Assembly: GCF_031432425.1 (NCBI RefSeq)
Contig: NZ_JAVKPH010000013.1
Span: 49,235-113,234, forward strand
From: Ruixingdingia sedimenti
GTDB lineage: Bacteria; Pseudomonadota; Alphaproteobacteria; Rhodobacterales; Rhodobacteraceae
Direction of reading: 5' to 3'
DNA: 64,000 bases
Shown in pieces: positions 25,278 to 33,776 of this stretch. The notes under the pieces are model-generated. The model ran no database searches and was not told the DNA's origin. It saw only the letters and a program-made list of their open reading frames with translations. The position numbers and the translations under genes are program-made. Within the stretch, counting starts at the first letter, position 1. Each line of letters opens with the position of its first letter.

Positions 25278-26051
25278 TCAGTTCAGGATCGCGAAGCCTT
25301 CGGCGGCGAAATGGGCGTCGGCGGCGTCGGCCGTCAGCGCCTCGAAGAAGGCGCGGTCGGCGGCGTCGGCGGCGCCGGTCAGCAGGGCGGCGGGATAGAG
25401 GATCGCGGGATGCGTGGCGGCCGGGAAGGCGCCGACCACGGTCACGCCCTTGTCCGCTGCGGCGTCGGTCGCATAGACGATGCCATAGGGCGCCTCGCCC
25501 GAGGACACCAGCGCCAGCGCCGCGCGCACGTTGTCGGCCTGCGCGACCGAGGGCGCAACGCCATCCCACAGGCCGAGCGCGGTCAGCGCCGCCTTGCCGT
25601 ATTGCCCCGCGGGAACCGCGTCGACCAGCGCCATGGCCAGCTTGCCGCCATCCAGCAGCGCGGGCAGGTCGAGCGTCGCGTCGATCGCGACCGGCGCGGC
25701 ATCGGCGCCGTGGCCGACCAGCACCAGCGTGTTGCCCAGAATGTCGGCCCGCGTATCCGCGACCACCAGCCCGGCCTTTTCCACCTCGTCCATCCAGTTG
25801 ACGGCAGCCGAGATGAAGATGTCGGCGGGCGCGCCTTCGATGATCTGGCGGGCGAGCGCGTTGGACCCGGCGTAGGAGATCGTCACCCTATGGCCGGTGG
25901 CGGCCTCGAAGTCCTGCGCCACGGCGTCGAGCGCGTTCTTGAGCGAGGCGGCGGCGAAGACCACGACCTCTTCTGCGGCGGCGGGCAGCGGCAGCAGGGC
26001 GGCGAGTGCTGCGGCAAGCGCCAGGCGGCGCGGGGCGGGGGATGCGGGCAT
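25278..26051 (-). CDS. modA: Molybdate ABC transporter substrate-binding protein (ModA-like), stand-alone
   Basis: A 257-aa periplasmic binding protein. The signal peptide ends LPLPAAA before EEVVVFAAASLKNALDAVAQ, the ModA hallmark with the oxyanion-binding serine in AAASL. A second conserved part is YAGSNALARQI. Others are ADIFISAA and VAQADNVRAAL. It binds molybdate or tungstate. GGAGG precedes ATG 26051. There is no modB or modC here, so the permease must be elsewhere. Three dyads in its upstream DNA suggest control by a metal-responsive regulator. Its placement between pheS and pheT looks like an insertion. Confidence 0.9.
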   Translation of the reverse strand: MPASPAPRRLALAAALAALLPLPAAAEEVVVFAAASLKNALDAVAQDFEAATGHRVTISYAGSNALARQIIEGAPADIFISAAVNWMDEVEKAGLVVADTRADILGNTLVLVGHGADAAPVAIDATLDLPALLDGGKLAMALVDAVPAGQYGKAALTALGLWDGVAPSVAQADNVRAALALVSSGEAPYGIVYATDAAADKGVTVVGAFPAATHPAILYPAALLTGAADAADRAFFEALTADAADAHFAAEGFAILN

Positions 26052-26065
26052 GGGGCCTCCGGTTT

Positions 26066-26196
26066 CGATATGTTTCGTCGGAAGTATCGCCGGGTCATCG
26101 CGGATGGCAAGGGATATTTCCGCCGAGACATATCGGCGCGGCAATCTGGCGGTGGACCGGGCGGCGCGCGGTCGATATATTCTTGTAGGCATATCG
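26066..26196. promoter_or_regulatory. Three CGATAT...ATATCG dyads, candidate metal-oxyanion operators
   Basis: CGATAT (26066-26071) with TATCG (26085-26089); GATAT (26113-26117) with ATATC (26130-26134); CGATAT (26173-26178) with ATATCG (26191-26196). Spacers are 12-13 bases. They fill the divergent gap between the ModA-like gene and the small ORF at 26211. The arms resemble half-sites of ModE-type regulators, known from memory as ATAT-rich dyads in molybdate promoters. The protein is not identified. Confidence 0.5.
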
Positions 26197-26210
26197 AAGC
26201 GGAGGCCATG

Positions 26211-26435
26211 ATGCAGATGACCAGAACCGCAGCCTGCCGGGTGGCCGGGGGCCATGGCGCGACCGGGGGGCCGGTGGCGAAATGCCTGTCCGAACGCGGC
26301 GACGGCCGCAGGGCCGCGCGCCGCAGGGCGCTCGGGGCGCTTGCCGGGGTGTTGCTGCTGCTGGCGCTGGCCGTGTGGCAGGCGGGTGTGGCGGATATGC
26401 CGCCGCCGCCCGCCGGAACCGCCGCCGGGGGCTGA
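26211..26435 (+). CDS. Possible small membrane protein
   Basis: A 74-aa ORF with a basic N-terminal half, one hydrophobic span (ALGALAGVLLLLALAVWQAG) and a short proline/glycine tail. GGAGG (26201-26205) is 5 bases before ATG 26211; an ATG at 26208 is also in frame. It is divergent from the ModA-like gene and its stop is 2 bp from the pheS stop. Third-position GC is high, as in real genes here. No homologue recognised; it could be a molybdate-related accessory protein or not a gene. Confidence 0.4.
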   Translation: MQMTRTAACRVAGGHGATGGPVAKCLSERGDGRRAARRRALGALAGVLLLLALAVWQAGVADMPPPPAGTAAGG

Positions 26436-26437
26436 TC

Positions 26438-27508
26438 TCAGCCGGCGTGCGTGCTCGGCATGTCCAGCGCGCCGAAGCCGTAGTGGCGCAGCCAGCGCAG
26501 GTCGGATTCGAAGAAGGCGCGCAGGTCGGGGATGCCGTATTTCAGCATCGCCATCCGGTCGATCCCCATGCCGAAGGCGAAGCCCTGCCACTGGTCGGGG
26601 TCGATCCCGCCGGCGCGCAGCACCTTGGGGTGCATCATCCCCGATCCCAGCACCTCCAGCCAGCCGTCGCCTTCGCCCACGCGCAGCTGGCCGCCGACCC
26701 AGGAACACTGGATGTCGACCTCTGCCGAGGGTTCGGTGAAGGGGAAGTGGCTGGCGCGGAAGCGGGTCTTCACCTTGGTGCCGAAATAGGCGGTGAAGAA
26801 TTCTTCCAGCACCCATTTCAGGTTGGCCATGGAAATGTCGCGGTCGATCGCCATGCCCTCGATCTGGTGGAACATGGGGGCGTGGGTCTGGTCCATGTCC
26901 ATGCGGTAGACGCGGCCCGGCGCGATGACGCGGATCGGCGCGCCCTGGGCCTGCATGGCGCGGATCTGCACCGGGCTGGTATGGGTGCGCAGCACATGCG
27001 GCGGGCGGTCGTCGCCTGCCGCGCGGTGCATGAAGAACGTGTCGTGTTCCTGCCGGGCGGGATGTTCGGGGGCGATGTTCAGCGCGTCGAAATTGTACCA
27101 GTCGGTTTCGATCTGCGGCCCCTCGGCGACGGCAAAGCCCATGTCGGCGAAGATGGCGGTGCATTCCTCGGTCACCTGGCTGACCGGGTGGATGGTGCCG
27201 CGCGGGCGGGGGCGGCCGGGCAGGGTGACATCCAGCCATTCCGCGCGCAGCCGTTCTTCCAGCGCCGCATCGGCCAGCGATGCCCTGCGCGCCCGCAGCG
27301 CCGCATCCAGTTCGTCCTTGAGCGCGTTCAGCGCCGGGCCCGCGGTCTGGCGTTCCTCGGGCGACATCTGCCCGAGGCCGCGCATCAGCGCCGAGACCTC
27401 GCCCTTCTTGCCAAGCGCGGCCAGCCGCAATTCCTCCAGCGCGGCCTCGCTGCCGGCGCCGGCGATGCCGCCGAGATATTTGGCGCGTAGCGTGTCGAGC
27501 CCGTCCAT
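26438..27508 (-). CDS. pheS: Phenylalanine-tRNA ligase alpha subunit
   Basis: A 356-aa PheS, the catalytic subunit of the alpha2-beta2 enzyme. The coiled-coil N-terminus (to about 85) leads to the class II core: motif 2 region TSPVQIRAMQ...GRVYRMDMDQTHAPMFHQ, HFPFTEPSAEVD and motif 3 FGMGIDRMAML. It is co-oriented with rplT and rpmI as in many bacteria. The pheT gene lies further downstream past an unrelated gene pair. Confidence 0.97.
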   Translation of the reverse strand: MDGLDTLRAKYLGGIAGAGSEAALEELRLAALGKKGEVSALMRGLGQMSPEERQTAGPALNALKDELDAALRARRASLADAALEERLRAEWLDVTLPGRPRPRGTIHPVSQVTEECTAIFADMGFAVAEGPQIETDWYNFDALNIAPEHPARQEHDTFFMHRAAGDDRPPHVLRTHTSPVQIRAMQAQGAPIRVIAPGRVYRMDMDQTHAPMFHQIEGMAIDRDISMANLKWVLEEFFTAYFGTKVKTRFRASHFPFTEPSAEVDIQCSWVGGQLRVGEGDGWLEVLGSGMMHPKVLRAGGIDPDQWQGFAFGMGIDRMAMLKYGIPDLRAFFESDLRWLRHYGFGALDMPSTHAG

Positions 27509-27589
27509 TGCGATGCCTCCGGTTTGCGGCCTGTCCTGCGGGGTGCTAGCGGGCGCGCCCCGCGAATGCAAGCGGTGGCGTGCGGCATG

Positions 27590-27623
27590 AAAAAACCCCG
27601 CGCGGCCGGGCCGGCGGGGTTTT
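27590..27623 (-). terminator. Rho-independent terminator after rplT
   Basis: On the minus strand AAAACCCCG (27615-27623 side) pairs with CGGGGTTTT and ends in a T run. It is 23 bp after the rplT stop and 81 bp before the pheS start, so pheS probably has its own promoter or depends on read-through. Confidence 0.8.
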
Positions 27624-27645
27624 CGCTGTTGCGGGCCCGTGCGGG

Positions 27646-28008
27646 TCAGGCGACGGCGGCGCGGGCCTGTGCGGCGATGGCGTTGAACGCCTCGGGCTCG
27701 TGCACGGCCAGATCGGCCAGGACCTTGCGGTCCACCTCGATCCCGGCCTTGTTCAGGCCGTTGATCAGGCGCGAATAGGTCATTTCGGCATCGAACAGGC
27801 GCACGGCGGCGTTGATCCGCTGGATCCACAGCGCGCGGAAGTTGCGCTTGCGGGTCTTGCGGTCGCGGGTCGCGTACTGGTTGGCCTTGTCGACGGCCTG
27901 GGTCGCGGTGCGGAAGTTGGTCGAGCGGGCGGCGTAATAGCCCTTCGCGGCCTTGATCACCTTGCGGTGACGGGCGTGGGTCACGACACCGGATTTGACG
28001 CGGGACAT
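27646..28008 (-). CDS. rplT: 50S ribosomal protein L20
   Basis: A 120-aa basic protein starting MSRVKSGVVTHARHRKVIKA with the L20 core GYYAARSTNFRTATQAV and RALWIQRINAA. It binds 23S rRNA early in assembly and in some bacteria represses its own operon. It follows rpmI by 12 bp. Confidence 0.98.
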   Translation of the reverse strand: MSRVKSGVVTHARHRKVIKAAKGYYAARSTNFRTATQAVDKANQYATRDRKTRKRNFRALWIQRINAAVRLFDAEMTYSRLINGLNKAGIEVDRKVLADLAVHEPEAFNAIAAQARAAVA

Positions 28009-28020
28009 CTGATGCTCTCC

Positions 28021-28221
28021 TTACCGGTTGTAGGGCATGTATTTCTTGACGATCTTCTCGTCGGCGTCGCACAGGATCATCGTCCCGGTGACGTCGCGGA
28101 TGAATTTCGTCGAGCGTTTGATCATGCCGTGGCGCTTGCCGGCGGGGCCGGCCTTCACCTTGCCGGTCGCGGTGAAGCTGAAACGCTTCTTCGCGGCGGA
28201 TTTGGTCTTCATCTTGGGCAT
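28021..28221 (-). CDS. rpmI: 50S ribosomal protein L35
   Basis: A 66-aa basic protein MPKMKTKSAAKKRFSFTATG with the tail KKYMPYNR, the L35 pattern. GAGGAGA precedes the ATG at 28221. It starts the rpmI-rplT unit. Upstream, 119 bp separate it from the small membrane protein gene; no infC is nearby, unlike the enterobacterial layout. Confidence 0.98.
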   Translation of the reverse strand: MPKMKTKSAAKKRFSFTATGKVKAGPAGKRHGMIKRSTKFIRDVTGTMILCDADEKIVKKYMPYNR

Positions 28222-28340
28222 TTCCATCTCCTCATTCGGGTGGTCGGAACGCGACTCGGCATGCCACACCGGCCGGACGCGCCATAGAGGCCCGGGCGAT
28301 ACACGGCCCGGGCGCGGGTTGCAAGGGGGATGGGGGCGAT

Positions 28341-28565
28341 TCAACGGATGAAGCGGCCGATCACCCGTTCGAAGGCCGAAGGCACATCCGAAATCGAATA
28401 GCCCGAGGGTTTCTGCCACACCGCGGCGACGATCAGGCCCGAGGCCAGCATCACCAGAATCGCCGCGGCGCGGGGCGGGCGGCTTTCGGAAAAGGCGCCG
28501 ATCAGGGCGGGGATGGCCAGCAGGCCGAGACCGACCCCCACCACCAGCATCAGGTCACTGTCCAA
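28341..28565 (-). CDS. Small two-span membrane protein of unknown function
   Basis: A 74-aa protein with two hydrophobic segments (VVGVGLGLLAIPALIGAF and AAILVMLASGLIVAAVW) and a polar C-terminus. TTG 28565 has AGGAG 7 bases upstream; an ATG at 28550 would give 69 aa but lacks a site. It is 27 bp after pyk and probably co-transcribed with it. I believe such proteins recur next to pyk in relatives, but that is a weak memory. Confidence 0.7.
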   Translation of the reverse strand: MDSDLMLVVGVGLGLLAIPALIGAFSESRPPRAAAILVMLASGLIVAAVWQKPSGYSISDVPSAFERVIGRFIR

Positions 28566-28592
28566 CCACTTACTCCTGTACGCGTTGACGTG

Positions 28593-30038
28593 TTACTCGG
28601 GACCGGCACGATAGATCAGGCGTTCGTCGCAAGGCGCGATGCGCAGGATGTTGGTGGACCCCTGCACGTTGAAGGGCACGCCGGCGATCACGACCACCTG
28701 GTCCTCCTGCCGGGCAAAGCCTGCCTCGCGCGCGATCTGCACCGCGCACAGCACCGCGCCCTTGAAGCGTTCCTGCGGTTCCACCACCACGCAATGCGCG
28801 CCCCAGGTCAGGCACAGCCGCCGTGCCGTGCCGCCGAGCGGCGTCAGCGCGATGATCGGCACGCGCGGGCGTTCGCGTGCGACCAGCGACACGGTGTTGC
28901 CCGACTGGGTGAAGCAGCAGATGGCGCGGATGTCGGTGGTTTCCGCGATCTCGCGCGCGGCGGCGACGATGGCGTCGGCGACGGTGGAGCGGTTGGCGCG
29001 GCGGCTCGATTCGATGACCTCGCGATAGGTCGGGTCGCGTTCGACCTCCTGCGCGACGTTGTTCATGGTGCGCACGGCCTCCACCGGGTATTGCCCGGCG
29101 GCGCTTTCGGCCGACAGCATCACCGCATCGGCGCCCTCATAGATTGCCGTTGCCACGTCCGACACCTCTGCCCGCGTGGGCACGGGCGATTCGATCATGC
29201 TTTCCAGCATCTGTGTCGCCACGATCACCGGCTTTGCCGCCGCGCGGCAGCGGCGCACCAGCCGCTTCTGGATCGGCGGCACGGCATGGACCGGCAGTTC
29301 CACCCCCAGATCGCCCCGCGCCACCATCACGCCGTCGGATACCTTGAGGATCTCGTCGAACGCCTTCACCGCCGCCGGTTTCTCGATCTTCGACATCACC
29401 GCCGCCCGGCCCCGGGCCAGCGCGCGGGCCTCTTCCACATCCTCGGGCCGCTGGACGAAGGACAGCGCCAGCCATTCCACCCCCAGATCGCAGACGAATT
29501 CCAGATCGCGCCGGTCCTTTTCCGACAGCGCGGCCAGCGGCAGCACCACGTCGGGCACGTTCACGCCCTTGCGGTTGGAAATCGTGCCGCCCACGGCCAC
29601 GGTGCAATCGGCGAAATCGGGGCCGCAATCATCCACCCGCAGGCGGATCTTGCCGTCGTTGACCAGCAGGTCCGCCCCCGGTTCCAGCGCGGCGAAAATC
29701 TCGGGGTGCGGCAGGCAGACGCGCGCCGCCCCGCCTTCGGCCGGGTCGAGGTCGAGCCGGAAGCGCGCGCCCTCGGCCAGTTCCACCGGGCCGTCGGCAA
29801 AGGTGCCCACGCGCAGCTTGGGGCCCTGAAGGTCGGCGAGGATGGCGATGGGGCGGCCGCATTCGGCCTCCACCGCGCGGATGATGGCGTGGCGGGCGGC
29901 GATGTCGTCATGGGTGCCGTGGCTCATGTTCAGGCGGAACACGTCGGCGCCTGCCTCGAACAGCGCGCGGATCGTGGCGTGGTCGGACGAAGCCGGGCCG
30001 AGCGTCGCGACGATCTTGATGTTGCGCATGCGTCTCAT
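28593..30038 (-). CDS. pyk: Pyruvate kinase
   Basis: A 481-aa enzyme converting phosphoenolpyruvate and ADP to pyruvate and ATP, the last step of glycolysis. Signature parts: IVATLGPASSDHATIRALFE at the start, RLNMSHG, the active-site motif SKIEKPAAVKAFDEILKVSD with the catalytic lysine, MVARGDLGVELP, and the regulatory C-terminal domain. It is complete. A small membrane protein gene follows. Confidence 0.98.
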   Translation of the reverse strand: MRRMRNIKIVATLGPASSDHATIRALFEAGADVFRLNMSHGTHDDIAARHAIIRAVEAECGRPIAILADLQGPKLRVGTFADGPVELAEGARFRLDLDPAEGGAARVCLPHPEIFAALEPGADLLVNDGKIRLRVDDCGPDFADCTVAVGGTISNRKGVNVPDVVLPLAALSEKDRRDLEFVCDLGVEWLALSFVQRPEDVEEARALARGRAAVMSKIEKPAAVKAFDEILKVSDGVMVARGDLGVELPVHAVPPIQKRLVRRCRAAAKPVIVATQMLESMIESPVPTRAEVSDVATAIYEGADAVMLSAESAAGQYPVEAVRTMNNVAQEVERDPTYREVIESSRRANRSTVADAIVAAAREIAETTDIRAICCFTQSGNTVSLVARERPRVPIIALTPLGGTARRLCLTWGAHCVVVEPQERFKGAVLCAVQIAREAGFARQEDQVVVIAGVPFNVQGSTNILRIAPCDERLIYRAGPE

Positions 30039-30169
30039 CGGCCGGTGTCCTTTCCTGTGCGCCCCTTTGCGGGCCTTTCCGGGTTATCGCGGAATTCCCG
30101 GGCCGCGGCAACTGGCGCCGGGCCGCGGGCAAGGCTATGGGGGTCTTGCAACGGCAGGGTGGCAGGCAG

Positions 30170-30910
30170 ATGACAACACTTCCTTACCGGATCGAGGGCG
30201 AGGCGCGCCCGGGCCGCTGGCTGGTGACATGCGATCATGCGACGAACCGGGTGCCGGCGGATGTGGGCGGGGGCGATCTGGGGATCGGGGCCGCCGACAT
30301 GGCCCGCCACATCGCCTATGACGTGGGCGCGGCGGGGCTTGCATCGGCGCTGGCGGAACGGCTGGACAGCCCCGCGATCCTGTCGGATTTCAGCCGTCTG
30401 GTGATTGACCCGAACCGGGGCGAGGACGACCCGACGCTGGTGATGAAGCTTTACGACGGCACCATCATCCCCGCCAACCGCGATGTGGACGGGGCAGAGG
30501 TCGAACGGCGTCTGGAAACCCTCTACCGCCCCTATCACGCGGCGCTGGCGCGGCTGGCGGCGCGGCGGGCGGATGTGGTGATCCTCGCCGTGCATTCCTT
30601 CACCCCCTGCCTGCGCGGTCGCCCGCCCCGGCCCTGGCATGTCGGCGTGCTGCATGCCGACGACATGCGGCTGTCGGGGCCCCTGCTGGCGCTGCTGCGG
30701 GCCGAACCCGACCTGTGCGTGGGCGACAACGAACCCTACGGCGGCCATCTGCCCGGCGATTCCATCGACCGCCACGCGCTGGCCCCGGGCCGGCAGAACA
30801 CGCTGGTCGAGGTGCGGAACGACCTGATCGCCACCCCCGACGCGCAGGCGGCATGGGCCGCGCGGCTGGCCCCCATGCTTGACGCCGCGCTGACAGCGGC
30901 CGAAGCTTGA
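30170..30910 (+). CDS. N-formylglutamate amidohydrolase family protein
   Basis: A 246-aa hydrolase of PF05013. Motifs are VTCDHATNRVP near residue 20, SDFSRLVIDPNR near 85 and AVHSFTP. N-formylglutamate amidohydrolase releases formate from the last intermediate of one histidine pathway. No hut genes are nearby, so another N-acyl or N-formyl substrate is possible. ATG 30170 was chosen as it is followed directly by family sequence; upstream in-frame codons look non-coding. Divergent from pyk. Confidence 0.88.
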   Translation: MTTLPYRIEGEARPGRWLVTCDHATNRVPADVGGGDLGIGAADMARHIAYDVGAAGLASALAERLDSPAILSDFSRLVIDPNRGEDDPTLVMKLYDGTIIPANRDVDGAEVERRLETLYRPYHAALARLAARRADVVILAVHSFTPCLRGRPPRPWHVGVLHADDMRLSGPLLALLRAEPDLCVGDNEPYGGHLPGDSIDRHALAPGRQNTLVEVRNDLIATPDAQAAWAARLAPMLDAALTAAEA

Positions 30911-30927
30911 GCGCAGGAGGACCCGCC

Positions 30928-31242
30928 ATGGACGACACCACCCGCACCGAGATCGAGGCCGCGACCTTCCGTGCGCTGATGCATCACCTGCTGGACAAGC
31001 GGCCCGATGTGCAGAACATCGACCTGATGAACATGGCCGGCTTTTGCCGCAACTGCCTGTCGCGCTGGTATCAGGAGGCCGCGGCGGAACGCGGCATCGC
31101 GCTGTCCAAGGACGAGGCCCGCGCCATCGTCTACGGCATGCCCTACGAGGACTGGCGCGCCCGCCACCAGACCGAATCGACCCCCGAACAGCAGGCCGCC
31201 TTTGCCGAGGCGTTCCGCCGCAATGTGGGCGATGCGGGCTGA
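30928..31242 (+). CDS. DUF1244 family protein
   Basis: A 104-aa protein. The core VQNIDLMNMAGFCRNCLSRW with two cysteines (FCRNC) is the hallmark of DUF1244, an all-helical family of unknown role in proteobacteria. CAGGAGG (30914-30920) is 7 bases before ATG 30928. It follows the N-formylglutamate amidohydrolase gene by 17 bp. Confidence 0.93.
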   Translation: MDDTTRTEIEAATFRALMHHLLDKRPDVQNIDLMNMAGFCRNCLSRWYQEAAAERGIALSKDEARAIVYGMPYEDWRARHQTESTPEQQAAFAEAFRRNVGDAG

Positions 31243-31392
31243 CCGGCAACAATCCGGCCCTGCGCGGCATCCGGGTTGCGCGGGCGGAAACGGAATGTGG
31301 CCGATTCTTGACAGGATGGGGGCGAAAACGGCACCTCCATGGCAGGCTGCGTCGCGGCGGGCTGGACAACGGGCTTGAACGGACCGGGCATT

Positions 31393-31548
31393 GTGAACGT
31401 AGAGAGTGACCTGCACCGAAAACTGGCCGAGGCCGCGGCGAAGGGCGGCCCCCGTTTCGACTTCAGCGGGCTGGACCGGCTGTTCACGCTTTCCGCCCCC
31501 CTGCCGCAGCACAGCACCCGCCCGGCCGATCTGCCCCGCGCGGGCTGA
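31393..31548 (+). CDS. Possible very small protein
   Basis: A 51-codon ORF from GTG 31393 (69 codons from ATG 31339). The middle, DLHRKLAEAAAKGGPRFDFS, looks like a real amphipathic helix followed by a short turn; the tail is proline-rich. I do not recognise it. It lies between DUF1244 and the DUF5671 gene in the same direction. A TTGACA at 31308-31313 has no clear -10 partner. Confidence 0.3.
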   Translation: MNVESDLHRKLAEAAAKGGPRFDFSGLDRLFTLSAPLPQHSTRPADLPRAG

Positions 31549-31623
31549 CGGCGCGCGGCCGAAATCCCATTCCAGCCCCCGGCCCCCTGCGCTATCCTGC
31601 CCCCAAAGGCGACGGAGGGGCCC

Positions 31624-32265
31624 ATGCGCGCAGCGGATCAACTGACGGCTTTCGTACAGGCGGCGCTGGCCGCCGGGCGGGGGCGGGAAGAGATCGCCGC
31701 CGCCCTGACCGCCGCGGGGTGGAGCGCGCCGGAAATCGCCGCCGCTCTCGACGCCTGGCATGCCGCCCCCGGCCTGCCGCCGGTGCCGCGCCCGCGGCCC
31801 TATGTGTCGGCGGGCGAGGCGTTCTTCTACGCGCTGCTGTTCGCCAGCCTCGCCATGACCGCGTGGCATCTGGTCTCGCTCTTCCATGCGCTGATCGACA
31901 TGTGGCTGCCCGACAACGGGCGCGAGGACTGGCGCTATTACGGCGCAAGTTCGTCGATCCGGTGGGCGGTGGCGGCGCTGGTGGTGTTCGGGCCGCTGTT
32001 CCTGTGGCTGCATGCCCGCGCCGCGCGGGCGCAGGCGGCGGATCCGGGGCGCGGGCGGTCGGTGGTGCGGCGATGGGTTGGGTATCTGGCGCTGTTTCTG
32101 GCGGCCTGCTCGCTGTTGGGCGACCTCATCGCGGTGGTCTATGCCTTCCTGTCGGGCGACCTGACGCTGCGCTTCCTGCTCAAGGCGCTGGTGGTGGCGG
32201 CGGTGGCCGGGGTGGTGCTGGCGCTGTTCCGCCGCGATGCGGAAGGGGATGCCCATGCGCGCTGA
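31624..32265 (+). CDS. DUF5671-type four-span membrane protein
   Basis: A 213-aa protein. The N-terminal 50 residues form a short helical domain (QLTAFVQAALAAGRGREEIA, then AGWSAPEIAAALDAW) found in many small membrane proteins. Four spans follow, starting FFYALLFASLAMTAWHLVSL, as in DUF5671. Function unknown. A GGAGGGG site precedes the ATG. Its end overlaps the next gene by 11 bp, so the pair is translated together. Confidence 0.82.
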   Translation: MRAADQLTAFVQAALAAGRGREEIAAALTAAGWSAPEIAAALDAWHAAPGLPPVPRPRPYVSAGEAFFYALLFASLAMTAWHLVSLFHALIDMWLPDNGREDWRYYGASSSIRWAVAALVVFGPLFLWLHARAARAQAADPGRGRSVVRRWVGYLALFLAACSLLGDLIAVVYAFLSGDLTLRFLLKALVVAAVAGVVLALFRRDAEGDAHAR

Positions 32266-32659
32266 CCGCCTGACGCTGTGGCTGTTCGTGGCGCTGCTGG
32301 CGGCGGCGGTGGTGTTGGGCCTGGTGGCGTCCGGGGGCCCCGGGACCGCGCGGGCCGAACGGCGCGACAGCGAGCGGATGATGAACCTGCGGGGGCTGGC
32401 GGGGCATGTGCAATGCGTCGCGAATGCCGCCGGGGGCCGCCTGCCCGAGGCGATCCACCCCGATCCGGCCTGCAATCAGGACATCGTGCTGAACGACCCC
32501 TTCGACGGCACGCCCTACCGTTACGAGCGCAGTTCGGACACCAGCTTTCGCCTCTGCGCCGGGTTCGAACGGCCGCAGGTGCTGCGCCCCAACCGGGATT
32601 TCGAGGCGTCGAGCGGCTGCCTGGTCGTCGACTACAAACCCGCCACCCGCACGCCCTGA
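32255..32659 (+). CDS. Small pseudopilin-like membrane-anchored protein
   Basis: A 134-aa protein with an N-terminal span (LTLWLFVALLAAAVVLGLVA) and a periplasmic part with two cysteine pairs. The segment NDPFDGTPYRYERSSDTSFR resembles the DPF-G-PYRY motif of type II secretion pseudopilin C-termini, but the prepilin cleavage motif is missing. ATGs at 32237 and 32249 are alternatives; GGAAGGGG is 6 bases before 32255. It overlaps the DUF5671 gene. Role unknown, probably a membrane complex with its neighbour. Confidence 0.75.
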   Translation: MRADRLTLWLFVALLAAAVVLGLVASGGPGTARAERRDSERMMNLRGLAGHVQCVANAAGGRLPEAIHPDPACNQDIVLNDPFDGTPYRYERSSDTSFRLCAGFERPQVLRPNRDFEASSGCLVVDYKPATRTP

Positions 32660-32664
32660 CCTGT

Positions 32665-33051
32665 TCACAGGGCCGGGTTATCGAGGGGCGGTGCGGTCAG
32701 CGACCGCGCCAGATCCTCCAGCACGCGGTCGGCCTCTGCCGGGTCGAAATCGGTGCGGTACCGCTTGCGCACGCCGTGATCGGACAGCAGGTGATATTGC
32801 GACGGCGCGACCCCGTGGCGGGCGAGGCAATTGCGCACGCAGGCCAGCGCGCAACCGTCGATCGCCACGATCCGGCGGCCCGATGTCGCGACCCGCACCA
32901 GCCGGGGCACATCGCCGCCCACGCCCGCGATGCAGGACATTTCGGCCAGCCCCCGCCGGTCCAGCGAAACGGCAAGGTAGTTCGCCATCTGCGCCGCGCT
33001 GGAACAGCCCGAACAGGAATAGACGAGGGGAAGCTCGGCGCGGGTGGACAT
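32665..33051 (-). CDS. DGC-domain protein, putative zinc-binding
   Basis: A 128-aa cytoplasmic protein of PF08859. Cysteines are clustered: YSCSGCSSAAQMANY near residue 12 and IDGCALACVRNCL near 70, the latter being the DGC motif that names the family. Function is not established; metal binding is assumed from the cysteines. The stop is 5 bp from the pseudopilin-like stop (converging). Confidence 0.85.
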   Translation of the reverse strand: MSTRAELPLVYSCSGCSSAAQMANYLAVSLDRRGLAEMSCIAGVGGDVPRLVRVATSGRRIVAIDGCALACVRNCLARHGVAPSQYHLLSDHGVRKRYRTDFDPAEADRVLEDLARSLTAPPLDNPAL

Positions 33052-33251
33052 GGCGGCCTCGGCGTCTGGAAAGGGGCAGGATGCGGGGCGCAGCATGGCA
33101 ACCGCAGCCTTCGGGGCCAAGGCACGAATCGTCGCAGCCACTCGCGCCTTGCCCGGTGCGGGCGGGCGGGAAGAACGAGGCGCCCTCGGCCACGCGATGG
33201 CGCGCGCGCCCGTGACGGGGAGGTTGGATCGACATTCAGCCCGCCGCCGCG

Positions 33252-33437
33252 CCGGGTGGGGTCAGGAAACGCACTGCGTTTCCCCCGCCTGTTGCGCGGC
33301 GGTGCCACTGGAAACCCTGACGCCTCAGACCCGAGAGGCCAGCGCCTGCCCCGGCGGGCGCTGGCCGGGGGCTTTGGGCCCCCGGCCGGGGCAGCGGTAG
33401 AGGGCATCGCTATGGCGAAGGCATGCGCCTTCGCCAG
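33252..33437 (-). repeat. Intergenic palindromic repeat, family 1, copy B (inverted)
   Basis: The reverse complement of this stretch follows copy A (4344-4559) closely, module by module: CTGGCGAAGGC-n4-GCCTTCGCC, CGCTGCCCCGGCCGGGGGC, GCCCCCGGCCAGCGCCCGCC, GGGGCAGGCGCTGGCCTCT, GGCACCGCCGCGC and GGGGGAAACGCAGTGCGTTT. It lies between divergent genes, unlike copies A and C. Confidence 0.78.
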
Positions 33438-33776
33438 ATAGAGCGCGGGTGAAACTCGATCCGCGTTCATGGGGCCGGGTTCTCCCGCAGCGCAAGACGC
33501 AGGCGGAGGGCGGGAAGGTTTTGCCGGAAAGAGTCCCGGGGCGAAGGGGCGACCCGTTCCCGGGGGATGCGGGTCATGCAGGCGGGGGCCTGCCCCGGCA
33601 TTCCCGCCTCGGTGATGCCTGCGGCGGGCGATCCGGGGGGCTTGTCCCTGCGGCAGGGGCTGACATAGTGGCGGGTGCGGCGCTTCCTGCGCCTGTCCGA
33701 AACCCGCCGATACCGCAGAAAGCCCGATGTCCCATCCCCCCAACGCCCTTTCACCCGCAAGCACGGGGGCGCGGCA
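33438..33776. other. Non-coding stretch before the MFS gene
   Basis: About 340 bases without a convincing gene. It contains a GC hairpin, GCAGGCGGGGGCCTGCCCCGG (near 33579), similar to one at 22544-22570, and is otherwise featureless. The MFS promoter must lie in it, but no clear -35/-10 pair was found. Confidence 0.5.
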
